Shown in pieces: positions 31,701-39,532 of a stretch of 39,532 nt of DNA; position 1 is the stretch's first letter, and the number at the start of each line of letters is the position of its first letter. The translations under genes and the position numbers were made by a program. This stretch comes from Selaginella moellendorffii. Taxonomy: Eukaryota > Streptophyta > Lycopodiopsida > Selaginellales > Selaginellaceae. The stretch lies in assembly GCF_000143415.4 (NCBI RefSeq), contig NW_003314365.1, positions 555,200 through 594,731 on the forward strand. The letters run 5' to 3'. The notes under the pieces were generated by a model that was given only the letters and a program-made list of their open reading frames with translations, did not search any database and was not told where the DNA came from.

Positions 31701-33659
31701 GGATGAGGAGCCAGAGAAAGATAATGAGCAGGAAGAGCAGAAGGACGAAGAGGAGGACAAAGAAGAGGAGGACAAAGAAGAGGAGGACGAAGAGGACTTG
31801 GATGGTCCTCACAATGGTGACGATCACAATAACGACGACGATGATGATGACGACGATGGCCAGCCTGAGGTGGCCAAAGAGCAGCGGAGGAAGGTCATAC
31901 AAGACAAACCAAGGTAAATAATAGTACATCCATTCCTAACCTTTTACCATTTCTAACATTGTCCATGTAGGTCGCAGAGCAAATGGTAAGTAGAGATTAT
32001 TCAGTTGAATTTACAAACTCTAGCCTTTAGTGTCGAGGAAGGATAGTGCCAAGCAAGGGTCGAAACGTATGTCCAATCCTTCAGAATCAGCAGTGCGCCC
32101 AAGTGATATCGGTCCTAGTTCCTCAATAGCAGTTGATGGTAAATACAGTATAGTCGATTCAATGTGCTAATGAGTTTGTTTTTAGTAGCACGGAAGGATA
32201 CCATCTCAATCGAAGGGAGATATTTGGATATGCATATGGATCCGCCAGTGGACTCTACTTGCCTACAAGAGTCATCAGAGCTGGTGGAGGCTACTATCCA
32301 TATCAACGCCAAGCAAGCTGACCACGCTCCACTTGATGCTGCCCATACCACTGAGTCAATCTTATCCACGTATCCAACTGACGGTGACCAGGTGCCATTG
32401 GACCCGCATGAGGCCACCCCAGCCGCCGAGCCGGTCGTATCCTCATTTCCAACGGACTCAACGTGTGCCCAATCGTCTGACTACGCGCTGTTGGAACCTC
32501 CCTACACCGCCCCTGCTGCCTGTTCGGTCATGTCCACTTTGCCAACGGAGGCACCAGCTGAAATGGCGTGTGATCACACGCCATCGGAACCACCCCATGC
32601 CACTGTTGAGCCAGTTGTACCAGAGTCTACAGCTGAAATGGCATGTGCCCACACGCCATCGGATGCGATTGACCCCACATTGCAAAGGAGAGTATTTCCG
32701 CCCTTCACGTTTCCTCGACCAAAACCCTCTCAACGACTATCGGGAGCACCATTCACTAATATTGTAGATGGTAAAATTGACTTGTACCATTTTTTATGCT
32801 GACGCATTTCATTTCAGAGTCACGGCGAAGGTACTGTATCGTTTTTGATCTGAACGGTGTCCTTTTCTCCCATGAGCGTGGCTCGTCCTCGAATGTCACT
32901 GCACCCTCCAAAGCCTGCAGTCGCAAGTTGGTCAAAAGAGACAGATTCACATTAATCACACGGGAGAAACTGCGAGTTCTAATAATGACCATGCGACACT
33001 TAAAACAGAGGGCCGGGTTCAATTTGCAATTGGGAGTTTGGACATCCATGATGCGCCACAATGCATTAACGTTGCTACAGATGATGCACGATCAGACACG
33101 AGTAATATTACCATTTGACTTTCTCCTAACGCAGGAGGATTGCTTGACTATGGTCCATGTGAGGGGTAGCAAGCCCATCTTCGTCAAGCCAGAGGCTGTA
33201 GTGATGAACCGGACTGCTAGGTCAAGTGAAATTCTCATCATCGATGACTCGCTGATTAAAACTGCAGCGAACACGCACACATATGCAGTGCACCCCATCT
33301 CTTGCAGTATGGAAACTAGGGAGAAGAAACTGTATGTTCTAGGGGACCTTGCAAAACGGCTTGGAGCGATGGTGATAGAGAACCGGCCAGTCCAGGAGGT
33401 GGCTGCAGAAATCAACCAAATGGCAAATGGAACGGTATATCAGAAGCCATTTGATCGGACAGACACCAGTCATCATTTATGGCATGTATATTGTCTAGCC
33501 AAGCACTATCCGCATCTCCATAATTTGCTCAACCGGATGGGTTCTTCGACCACTGAACATGAGCGTGGACGTATTAGAGAAGAGATGGCATTACTATTGG
33601 GTTTAAATCCTGATAGTGTGGAGAGTGATGAAATTCCAAGATTATTGTATAGGCGTTAG
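28752..33659 (+). CDS. Composite ParB-like / methyltransferase-like / FCP1-type protein, ten exons
   Basis: Exons 28752-29480, 29535-30858, 30909-30995, 31034-31123, 31173-31316, 31364-31913, 31978-31985, 32031-32138, 32186-32770 and 32818-33659 join in one frame of 1,489 codons including the stop. All introns are GT-AG, most in phase 1. The frame opens after a TAA at 28737; the first ATG is at 28986, so an upstream exon is probably missing. Residues 79-165 look like a ParB/sulfiredoxin-type fold (RIDIQSKYNHRLVS, then IRFYAISRQHSSLAMQE, compare the usual GQHR). Around residue 633, VVEYNCGGLFFRAALLKGVP resembles the SAM-binding motif of DNA methylases, but the expected DPPY/W site reads IGPAAEWDW, so catalysis is doubtful. 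An acid-rich linker (31690-31870) follows. The last exon is an FCP1/NIF-type HAD domain with FDLNGVLF at 32844, VWTSMM and LIIDDS near 33240; the second Asp of DxDx is Asn, so phosphatase activity may be lost. Domain calls beyond FCP1 are inference. Confidence 0.7.
29481..29534 (+). other. Intron 1, 54 nt, stop-free and in frame
   Basis: GTAAGCC to CCATTGCAG, phase 0. Its length is a multiple of three and it has no stop, so both spliced and retained forms would be translatable. Holds palindrome copy 10. Confidence 0.65.
29502..29523. repeat. 22-bp palindrome family, copy 10, in intron 1
   Basis: Arms ATAGCATG / CACGCCAT, core TGGCCT. Ends 11 nt before the end of the intron. Confidence 0.85.
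30859..30908 (+). other. Intron 2, 50 nt
   Basis: GTGAGTACGC to CTGTATGCAG, phase 1. Contains an in-frame TAA when unspliced. No palindrome. Confidence 0.8.
30996..31033 (+). other. Intron 3, 38 nt, almost only palindrome
   Basis: GTAAG, then the 22-bp palindrome, then TTTGATTATAG. Phase 1. It is unusually short for a spliceosomal intron, but the frame on both sides fits only if it is removed. Confidence 0.7.
31001..31022. repeat. 22-bp palindrome family, copy 11, in intron 3
   Basis: Arms GTCACGTG / CACACCAT, core AGGCCT. Ends 11 nt before the intron end. Confidence 0.75.
31124..31172 (+). other. Intron 4, 49 nt
   Basis: GTACAAATTA to CCTTGCAG, phase 1. Palindrome copy 12 fills its second half. 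Confidence 0.8.
31142..31163. repeat. 22-bp palindrome family, copy 12, in intron 4
   Basis: Arms ATGGCGTA / CATGCCAT, core TGGTCT. Ends 9 nt before the intron end. Confidence 0.85.
31317..31363 (+). other. Intron 5, 47 nt
   Basis: GTAATGCC to CATTGCAG, phase 1. Palindrome copy 13 fills its second half. Confidence 0.8.
31333..31354. repeat. 22-bp palindrome family, copy 13, in intron 5
   Basis: Arms ATGGCGTG / CATGCCAT, core TGTGCT. Ends 9 nt before the intron end. Confidence 0.85.
31914..32030 (+). other. Introns 6 and 7 around an 8-nt micro-exon
   Basis: Donor CCAAG|GTAAAT at 31914. Possible acceptors are GTAG at 31970 or GTCGCAG at 31977. The next donor is AAATG|GTAAGT at 31986 and the acceptor CCTTTAG at 32030. 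Only the acceptor at 31977, giving exon AGCAAATG, keeps the frame open into both following exons; the 15-nt choice, or skipping the exon, does not. Confidence 0.55.
32139..32185 (+). other. Intron 8, 47 nt
   Basis: GTAAATACAG to TTGTTTTTAG, phase 1, with GCTAAT as a likely branch site. No palindrome. Confidence 0.8.
32563..32584. repeat. 22-bp palindrome family, copy 14, exonic and perfect
   Basis: Arms ATGGCGTG / CACGCCAT, core TGATCA: all 22 bases equal their reverse complement. In the coding frame it gives MACDHTPS. Confidence 0.95.
32638..32659. repeat. 22-bp palindrome family, copy 15, exonic
   Basis: Arms ATGGCATG / CACGCCAT, core TGCCCA. In the coding frame it gives MACAHTPS, in the same phase as copy 14, 75 bp away. 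Confidence 0.95.
32771..32817 (+). other. Intron 9, 47 nt
   Basis: GTAAAATTGA to CATTTCAG, phase 1, with GCTGAC as a likely branch site. Splicing links the linker to the start of the FCP1-type domain (ESRRRYCIVFDLNG). Confidence 0.82.
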
Positions 33660-33714
33660 AGGCAAAAAATAACAGTCTGAGATGGCATGTATTTATTTAA
33701 AAATGTAACTTATT

Positions 33715-33736
33715 ATGGCATGGGGTTCCATGCCAT
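33715..33736. repeat. 22-bp palindrome family, copy 16
   Basis: Arms ATGGCATG / CATGCCAT, core GGGTTC. 56 bp after the stop codon of the composite gene, so probably in its 3' UTR. Confidence 0.9.
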
Positions 33737-34003
33737 TGTATTAATATTAAAAGACAATTCTTTGAGAGGATTTGCATTATACTAGAAGTGTTACAGCATG
33801 TTATTAGAAGTCTACGAAGTTGTTTTATTAATAAGGGGAAAGTAAAGATTGAATGGGGACTTGGGCTCCACCTAGACTCGGAGCAACTGAGCCAATATTA
33901 AAAGGATGGAAAGAAATTGGACGATGATGACAAGGAGAAGAGAGAGGTGAAGCAGTGGCAGGGGGAGAAGTGATTGAGTAGACATTTCCTTGTTTAAAAT
34001 AAA

Positions 34004-34025
34004 ATGGCATGTGCCTCAATGCAGT
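34004..34025. repeat. 22-bp palindrome family, copy 17 (last)
   Basis: Left arm ATGGCATG intact, core TGCCTC, right arm eroded to AATGCAGT. No further copy is seen to the right. Confidence 0.6.
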
Positions 34026-34054
34026 TGAATTTTGTTATATTTATATACTATATA

Positions 34055-34101
34055 AAGGTTTGGAAACCTTATTTTACAAGTGGGATAATGACAATTCCCA
34101 C
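34055..34101. repeat. Two small hairpins at the right edge of the palindrome block
   Basis: AAGGTTTGGAAACCTT (34055-34070) and GTGGGA...TCCCAC (34080-34101, 10-base loop). Sequences unlike the 22-bp family. They may mark the edge of the block or be chance. Confidence 0.4.
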
Positions 34102-34129
34102 TTTAACGAATAGAGCTTAGCTAGCTTCT

Positions 34130-36791
34130 TCAAGGCATGCTTAGAGATATTGGCTAAATGCATTAGTGAGCTTATTGCGGTTGAGTTAAATTCGAGTGAT
34201 CATTTAGTTTATGTTTGTCTATGAACTTTTATTTCGTACCTGGGGTATCATGTTCATGTTGGACAAGTATATAACTTGATGACAAGAGTTGGTGTTTGGG
34301 TCTTGTGAAGGCAAGTTGAGGAGTAATTGTTAGTTGCTTTGCAACTAGTGATTACTTGTAGACTTTGTCCAAAGACTGTTGATACTTGCTTCGCTCGATG
34401 ATGATTTAGCAGTGATGGGCTTGCTTTATTGGATGATGTTGCGGAGGATCGTGTCGTTAGACTTACATAAGCTTTTCATGTTGACATGTCGACTCTACCT
34501 CTGTCAATATCATTTGGTTACATCTAGTCCATAGTGTTGGATTTCATTGAGTCTTGGACGTGGTAAATCACTCCTTGATGAAGTGTTGTTTGTAACTGAG
34601 TTTTGTTGGAGAATTGGTCTTGAATACTGACTAAGGTATCTTCGACTTTGGTTAGCTTGATTGCTAGAGAGTTTTGAGTGGTGATTCACTTGTGCTTTCT
34701 TCTAGCTTTGTTTTGGTGTTGATAGCATTGAAGTGATGCCTTATCATTGATATTGTTGATATTGAGATCTGAGTGAAATGAAATACCCTTCCAAAGATTG
34801 ATATTGAGTTTCTTTAGTCTTGATGAAGATAGTATTGATGATTTGGTTATGGCTTTGTGTTATTTGCATTTGTACAATTGCTAGTTAGCAACTGTATTGA
34901 TGTTCAAACGAGCTGAGTGGCAAGTTTGAGTTAGTTGTGTTCTAGATAAAATTATTTAGAAGGGTTGAGCTTTAGCTTTTCCTTGAAAAGTGATTTAGTC
35001 GTAGACTATGCTAACTCTACGAGAGGAAGAGTTAGTGATCGATATTAGAATGTTGAGTCCTTGCTGGATTTGAGTTCGGGATATAATGATCATTAATGAT
35101 TCTTTTTTTGGGCTTGTTATGAAGTGAGTTATGTCTTGCTATAGATGGATTCATCCAGGATCGTTTAGTGATCACTTGTTAAGCATAGATTCATTATGCT
35201 TAGCTTTTAGATTGATGCAGACATGCTCTTCATTAGCTTTGGCATTATGAAGGTTAGCTTATGGATGTGTTGAGGGGGATATTGTGGGTTGTACCATGAT
35301 TTCTCTTTAGCATTGAAGTTAGTTTATGTGGAACTTGTGATCATTGTTAGGCAAGACTTAGCTATAGGCTTCTTCAAGCTCTTAGTTCCTTGAGTTTTTG
35401 TGCTCATTATTCCATTTGTTAGAAGTTGTTGAAGAAGGCATTTTTGGCTTTTAGCTTCGATGTTGAAGTTAGTATTTGCATCTAGCAATCATTGGTAATG
35501 ATTGACTATTATCTAGGATAGTTGATTATCCTTGTCAAAAAGTTTTGCTTGATTATTGTTGGTATAGAATGATTTGCCGTTCTTCGGGATGGTGGATTCC
35601 TTCTTAGCCGATGATTCTACATCTCTTTATTGATGGGATGATTGATGATCTTTATGATGGTTAGTTGATGTTTTGATGGCTTATGGCTTTTACGCAATAC
35701 CACATGTTCTTTGTGGTTTGCTCTGGATTGGTCTCTTGGGTTTGAGACATTAGTAGGACGTTGTTGACACTTGCTTAGGCAACTTGAGTTCCTTGGTATT
35801 GTTGACCGGGATCTATTCAGATTGGCTGGTGCAATAGTTGGCATGACTAAGTGTTTATTGGTTTTACCACATTCATTATGTTTTGTTGATTGTTACTCGA
35901 GTTAATTCTGATAGATTAGGATGTTATCTTCTTCAAGTGATACATTCATGAGCTTTGTGCTTGTTAGTCAATGATACTTTGTGTTCCTTGAGTTGTGTTT
36001 TGTGAGTTGTTTGGCATGCTATCTGCCATTTTTGGTAGTTAAGTTTCATCATTGACTTTACTTAATGATATTCTTGCTATTGAATTTTGTTGGATGGTGA
36101 CTCCTATGTTGTCCAATAATAGTGATCTTGGTGGTTCCTATACTATAATACTGGTTTATCGAATGATAACTTACTTGGAATACTTTTGTGTTCTAATTTA
36201 AGCTTTATTCACTGATAATTACGACTCTACGATATCATTGTCTATGACTTTGATATAGTCCATACATTAATCTTTGGGTTTGGGCCAATATAGGCAGACT
36301 GGCTTCAGCACTTCGTGTGCATGGTGAAATCTCTAGTCATGGGGTAGCTACTGTCAACTGGTCACATAACCCGCCTCTCTGTCGATATTCCTTTTTTGTT
36401 GAAAGGGTGTGACCGTGTAAACAACTCTACCTGCCTGTTTACAAGTAGTCTATCTAAACCTTACCGACGGGTTTGGTTTCTTTGCTTAGGAGGGTTGGGG
36501 CCTCTGGCTTCTCTCTCTATGTTCCTGCGGGCAGGGGCATATCACACTTTTGTAAGCTGGGTGACTCCCAGAGCAACAAGGGTGGCTGACTCCATTGGTC
36601 ATTTCCTTGTTGGCGACGGCCGGAAGGTGTCTGAGTTGGTAGCGCATCTACGTTAGACAAGAGGTTGCCCCCTAACTCATTTAAGTTGGTGCATTTCTCA
36701 CATAGTGTGAATACCATGAACTTTTTCTAGAGTTGTTTCCTTGGCGGTATTCTAGACTGGAGTGTGCATCGACGAGGACGCCAATCTTCCC
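34130..36791 (+). other. Internal region of a non-coding LTR element
   Basis: 2.7 kb without a credible protein in any frame. It is T/G-rich on the plus strand (repeated GTTGATG, TTGATATTG phrases) and ends in a purine tract followed by an LTR start, so it is read as the 3' half of a non-autonomous or fully decayed retroelement on the plus strand. Confidence 0.5.
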
Positions 36792-36804
36792 AAGGGGGGG
36801 AGAG
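36792..36804 (+). other. Polypurine tract
   Basis: AAGGGGGGGAGAG sits directly before TGTCGCGAATG, the usual layout for plus-strand priming at a 3' LTR. Confidence 0.65.
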
Positions 36805-37880
36805 TGTCGCGAATGTGACTTCGGGTATCGAAAGTTACCTGTAGGCTAGTCCTTACGGACACTCTTACCTTACTGCCGTGATGGCAGGAGGTCGGTATTG
36901 CTGGTTCCCTTTATCAGCCCCTCTTGTTCAAGTGTTAGTAAACTGGGCTTAGCACCTGTATTTAGCCAAATGGACATAAGGTAGGAACTCCTATGTGTTT
37001 CTAGCTGGGCATACTCGGCCTGGCTCTTAGTTCTCTTTTGCTCTGTCTTGCACTGGCTTGACAAGAACCCTCGCGTATTGAGATTGGTCCCTCAATATTG
37101 CTACATGATAGCTTATCGTGTCTGCCAAACACCCTTGCTATCATGCCCTTTGTGTTAGTCTCATTTCGGTCCCAAATGCTATTTATGGAAAGTGTCTAGA
37201 TTTGCTCATTTGGCATATCTATGGAATGTAGAGATTGTTCTGAACACAATAGTATTTGTCCCATGTCCAAATTTGCAATCTAGGGACATTCCATATTTAG
37301 TAAGTTTCAAGTTTGTCCCAAAGACTAACTCCTGATACTAAGGGAGGCTTGGGGTGAAAGCCTAAAGCGTGTGTTCCTCAAAGGGGGGGGGGGGGGGGGG
37401 GGTTCCAAATGTATAGTAGGGATAGTGGGTAGATCGGGCATGGCTGACCAACCTGAGGCATAGTCTAACTCCCGCTTGCGTGCCTGTCTTTGTTCTGCGT
37501 CTGGCTTGGGTCTAAGCCCAAGTTCCATTCCATGCTAGCTGGTGGAGTACCCATATCCTCACGTTAGGCCACCAGTATGCCAAAATAGCACCAGACTTCG
37601 TTTGGCTCCGTTTTGCATGCTGGTCCTGGCATTAGGATGCTGGTTGCTCTAGGACTGTTCCAAATCGCTCCGGGCTCCTGTCCCTTTGCTCCTTAGGCTG
37701 TATGCTTGGGAGTTGCTCTGTGGTTCGGTTCCATCACTCCTTGGCTCCATGCTTGGGAGTTTGGCACCGTTCTTTCGTTCAGTGGCCCAAGGCCATGAAC
37801 CGAGGGTTCTACACCACGTTCCTTTGGACACGTGGCATGTGACACATGGCATCTGTCACGTGGCACAAAGAGGGTTTAGG
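36805..37880 (+). repeat. 3' LTR (end uncertain)
   Basis: Begins TGTCGCGAATGTGACTTCGG after the purine tract. About 550 bp in, it contains the block shared with the family B LTR. No second copy of its first half was found in the window. The right end is a guess from where unique sequence seems to begin. Confidence 0.5.
37350..37425 (+). repeat. Shared LTR block with G tract, copy 3
   Basis: GGGGTGAAAGCCTAAAGCGT, GTGTTCCTCAAA, a run of about 20 G, then GTATAGTAGGGATAGTG. Same order as 18043-18135; flanks on both sides differ. Confidence 0.75.
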
Positions 37881-37895
37881 TTCCACTTCATGGTG

Positions 37896-37924
37896 TTATC
37901 CTATGGTAAATTACCATAGGATAA
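37896..37924. repeat. 29-bp near-perfect inverted repeat
   Basis: TTATCCTATGGTAA and TTACCATAGGATAA around a single A. It lies where LTR-like sequence meets the RPA-like fragment, so it may have formed at the insertion or deletion junction. Confidence 0.8.
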
Positions 37925-38565
37925 AGGGTAAAAACCATGTGCGTTACATATCTCCCAATTTGATTTATATGGTGTATATGCTGGTTTAAAGCACTGTACA
38001 CCACTGTTCCCTGAAAATATATAGACACTGCCTTGCTCAATCTCGCTTGAAATATGCTTTGCAATCTTAAACCCAACAATATGTATTTCGGAACTTTCTG
38101 CATCGGCAACATCAACTGACATAAGACATCTAGCTGTGCGTGTTTCAAAGAATACAATTTTCCCTTTGTGTGTCACCTTGGTGCAAAAACACCATCAGTA
38201 GCAGTGGTCATTGATATCCTTTATTGGCATCTTATTGATCATGATCAAAAACCATAATCAGTAAATCTCACAAGACTATTTACACAGACATCCCAAGAGT
38301 CTATGGCACTTGACACATGATAAGAACCCAATGGCTCAAAGCATTCCTTCTCATCTGTTACATAGAACCTTCCCACTAAATCTCCAGGTTTGGAATTGAT
38401 CTTTGTAATACACAGGACAATCTTATCTCTAGAATTGTTCTTAATCTTTTTTATGCCATCCACCATACATCTCACACGGTCTCCCATTGTCTCTAATAAA
38501 TTGATTTCAAAATGTAACTTACAAACGTTTTTATAAGAAAAACATACTAAGGTATAAATGATCAA
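37901..38565 (-). pseudogene. OB-fold fragment, possibly RPA70-like
   Basis: Two minus-strand segments: 38565-38245 (MGDRVRCMVDGIKKIKN... to LVRFTDYGF) and 38176-37901 (GKIVFFETRTARCLMSVDVA... to HGFYPLSYGN), with a frame change between them that may be an intron or a shift. The second segment, especially EQGSVYIFSGNSGVQCFKPA followed by YTPYKSNWEIC, has the spacing of the RPA70 DNA-binding domain A (a GKVYYFSKGTLKxAN...F...KNDYE-type run). That is a weak family-level impression. The protein stops at the inverted repeat near 37900, so it is truncated. Such RPA-like pieces also occur as Helitron cargo; I cannot decide. Confidence 0.4.
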
Positions 38566-39532
38566 GACAAGATTAGTACTTGGACCATATAAAGAAATTT
38601 GGTTCCAAACCTTTCAGTCTGAAAAGATGACAAAATAAAATCCATAACAATGTTTATATTTTTTAAATTTATTAGAAAGATGGATGTGGTTTAAGTGAGT
38701 TTTAATTATATATATATTAACATCATTAAAATTTAGTGTACTTAAGTAACACTTACTTCATTAAGAGCAAAATTTGTAGAGTTGAATGAATCATCAAGTA
38801 ATAATATTATTTTATCAATTACATAGATTTAAATAAAAGAAAAAACTATTGCCAAAACTTAATATTTAAATGACTCGTGATATAATCTTATGAGTTATAT
38901 TTATTATGTTATGATGTGTGTTTGTGATAGAGTCAATTGTAGAAGAGATTTCTAATATAAATATTATATTCTGTTTAACTAAGTATGTTATCATTCCAAT
39001 TATGTAAAAAATTACAATTACAATTACAACTCTTTGAAATTACTAAAACTTCAGGAATAAACATGATACTCCCATTGTAGCTGGTACATCAATAACTTAT
39101 TTTCATTACTCCCAGCATTGATAACGTTATTATACTATCTTAAATATATTAACATATACAAATATAATAATATTATTATTTAAGTGCTAAGATTTTTTTA
39201 AAAATATTAATATTTATTATAATATATGTTTTTTATAATAATTTATTCTTTAGATAATTACTGTGTTTAATAATATAATTGTAATTTTATATTTGAACTT
39301 AAATTTTCTAAATTTTTCATTGGCTAGAGACAATCTTGAATAGAATTGTTGCAAGTTTCAAACTTTATTTGAATGATATCACCAAATTATAATCCTGATG
39401 AAGCATAGTGTATTATTTTAAACTTTATTTTTGACAATCTGGATATTTAATTGGGAATTTTTCTACTGCTTTTTACCCTGAATCTCTTTTCATGAGAACT
39501 TTATTTAGAAAACTCTTTTAACACTTTAAATC
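38566..39532. other. AT-rich intergenic DNA, no gene seen
   Basis: About 970 bases, strongly AT-rich with runs of TTATTAT and ATATA. No coding frame, RNA gene or repeat family of this window was recognised. Upstream exons of the minus-strand RPA-like fragment would lie here, but none stands out. Confidence 0.5.

Larger units (their letters stand above)
33660..34130. other. 3' flank of the composite gene
   Basis: No coding frame. It contains a half palindrome (GATGGCATGT, 33681), two full copies and two small hairpins. The transcript of the composite gene should end here; no clear poly(A) signal can be singled out. Confidence 0.5.

Noticed and set aside
32396-32417. CGCATGAGGCCACCCC as an eighteenth palindrome copy
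   Set aside because: The left arm and core fit but the right arm is lost; too degenerate to count.
33092-33415. 107-codon minus-strand frame in the FCP1 exon
   Set aside because: Antisense shadow of a clear HAD domain.
23754-34025. Reading the regularly recurring palindromes as a CRISPR array
   Set aside because: Spacing is irregular (53 bp to several kb), copies lie in introns and exons, and the context is eukaryotic.
37836-37866. GTGGCATGTGACACATGGCAT near 37.84 kb as an extra copy of the 22-bp palindrome
   Set aside because: It shares GGCATGTG, but the right arm is a direct rather than inverted match and the spacing is wrong. It reads as a local GTCACGTGGCA repeat.

Overview
The window reads as nuclear DNA of a plant-type (streptophyte) genome rich in decayed LTR retrotransposons. 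The reasons are Ty3/gypsy elements primed by initiator-Met tRNA, plant-type telomere motifs (TTTAGGG x3 near 28.5 kb), and stop codons that mostly look like C-to-T decay at CGA and CAG codons, which are CG and CHG methylation contexts. Introns that can be placed by exact frame are only 38-54 nt, much shorter than usual in seed plants. That makes me lean towards a seed-free plant or alga, but the lineage is inference only.

Layout. 0-3.9 kb: an eroded LTR and a minus-strand gypsy remnant (family C), next to an LTR of a second family (D). 3.87-8.77 kb: a nearly complete gypsy element (family A) with both LTRs, a primer site and one gag-pol frame cut by seven in-frame stops. 8.77-11.2 kb: a tandem TRIM-like array (104-bp LTR, about 187-bp internal part), an inverted fragment of A integrase and a second A gag fragment. 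11.3-17.7 kb: a minus-strand element with no coding capacity (family D, LARD-like), carrying a GAGTCC-type satellite near one end. 17.75-23.5 kb: family B gypsy, plus strand, truncated at its 3' end, whose integrase is split by a 47-nt spliceosomal-type intron.

23.75-34.03 kb is unlike the rest. It holds a divergent gene pair marked by at least 17 copies of one 22-bp palindrome. The minus-strand gene is a broken DUF7869-type, transposase-like gene with a 415-bp tandem duplication that shifts its frame. The plus-strand gene can be joined across nine short introns into one frame of about 1,488 codons. It has a ParB-like segment, a degenerate methyltransferase-like segment, an acidic linker and a C-terminal FCP1/NIF-type HAD domain. 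The palindrome occurs between the genes, in both coding regions, and in four introns at a fixed 9-11 nt before the 3' splice site. I saw no full copy in the flanking retroelements, so it marks this 10-kb block as one evolutionary unit, perhaps a large DNA transposon. This is the most unusual feature of the window.

34.1-39.5 kb: a further non-coding LTR-element internal region, its polypurine tract and LTR, then a minus-strand fragment with weak RPA70/OB-fold resemblance and AT-rich DNA with no gene that I can see.
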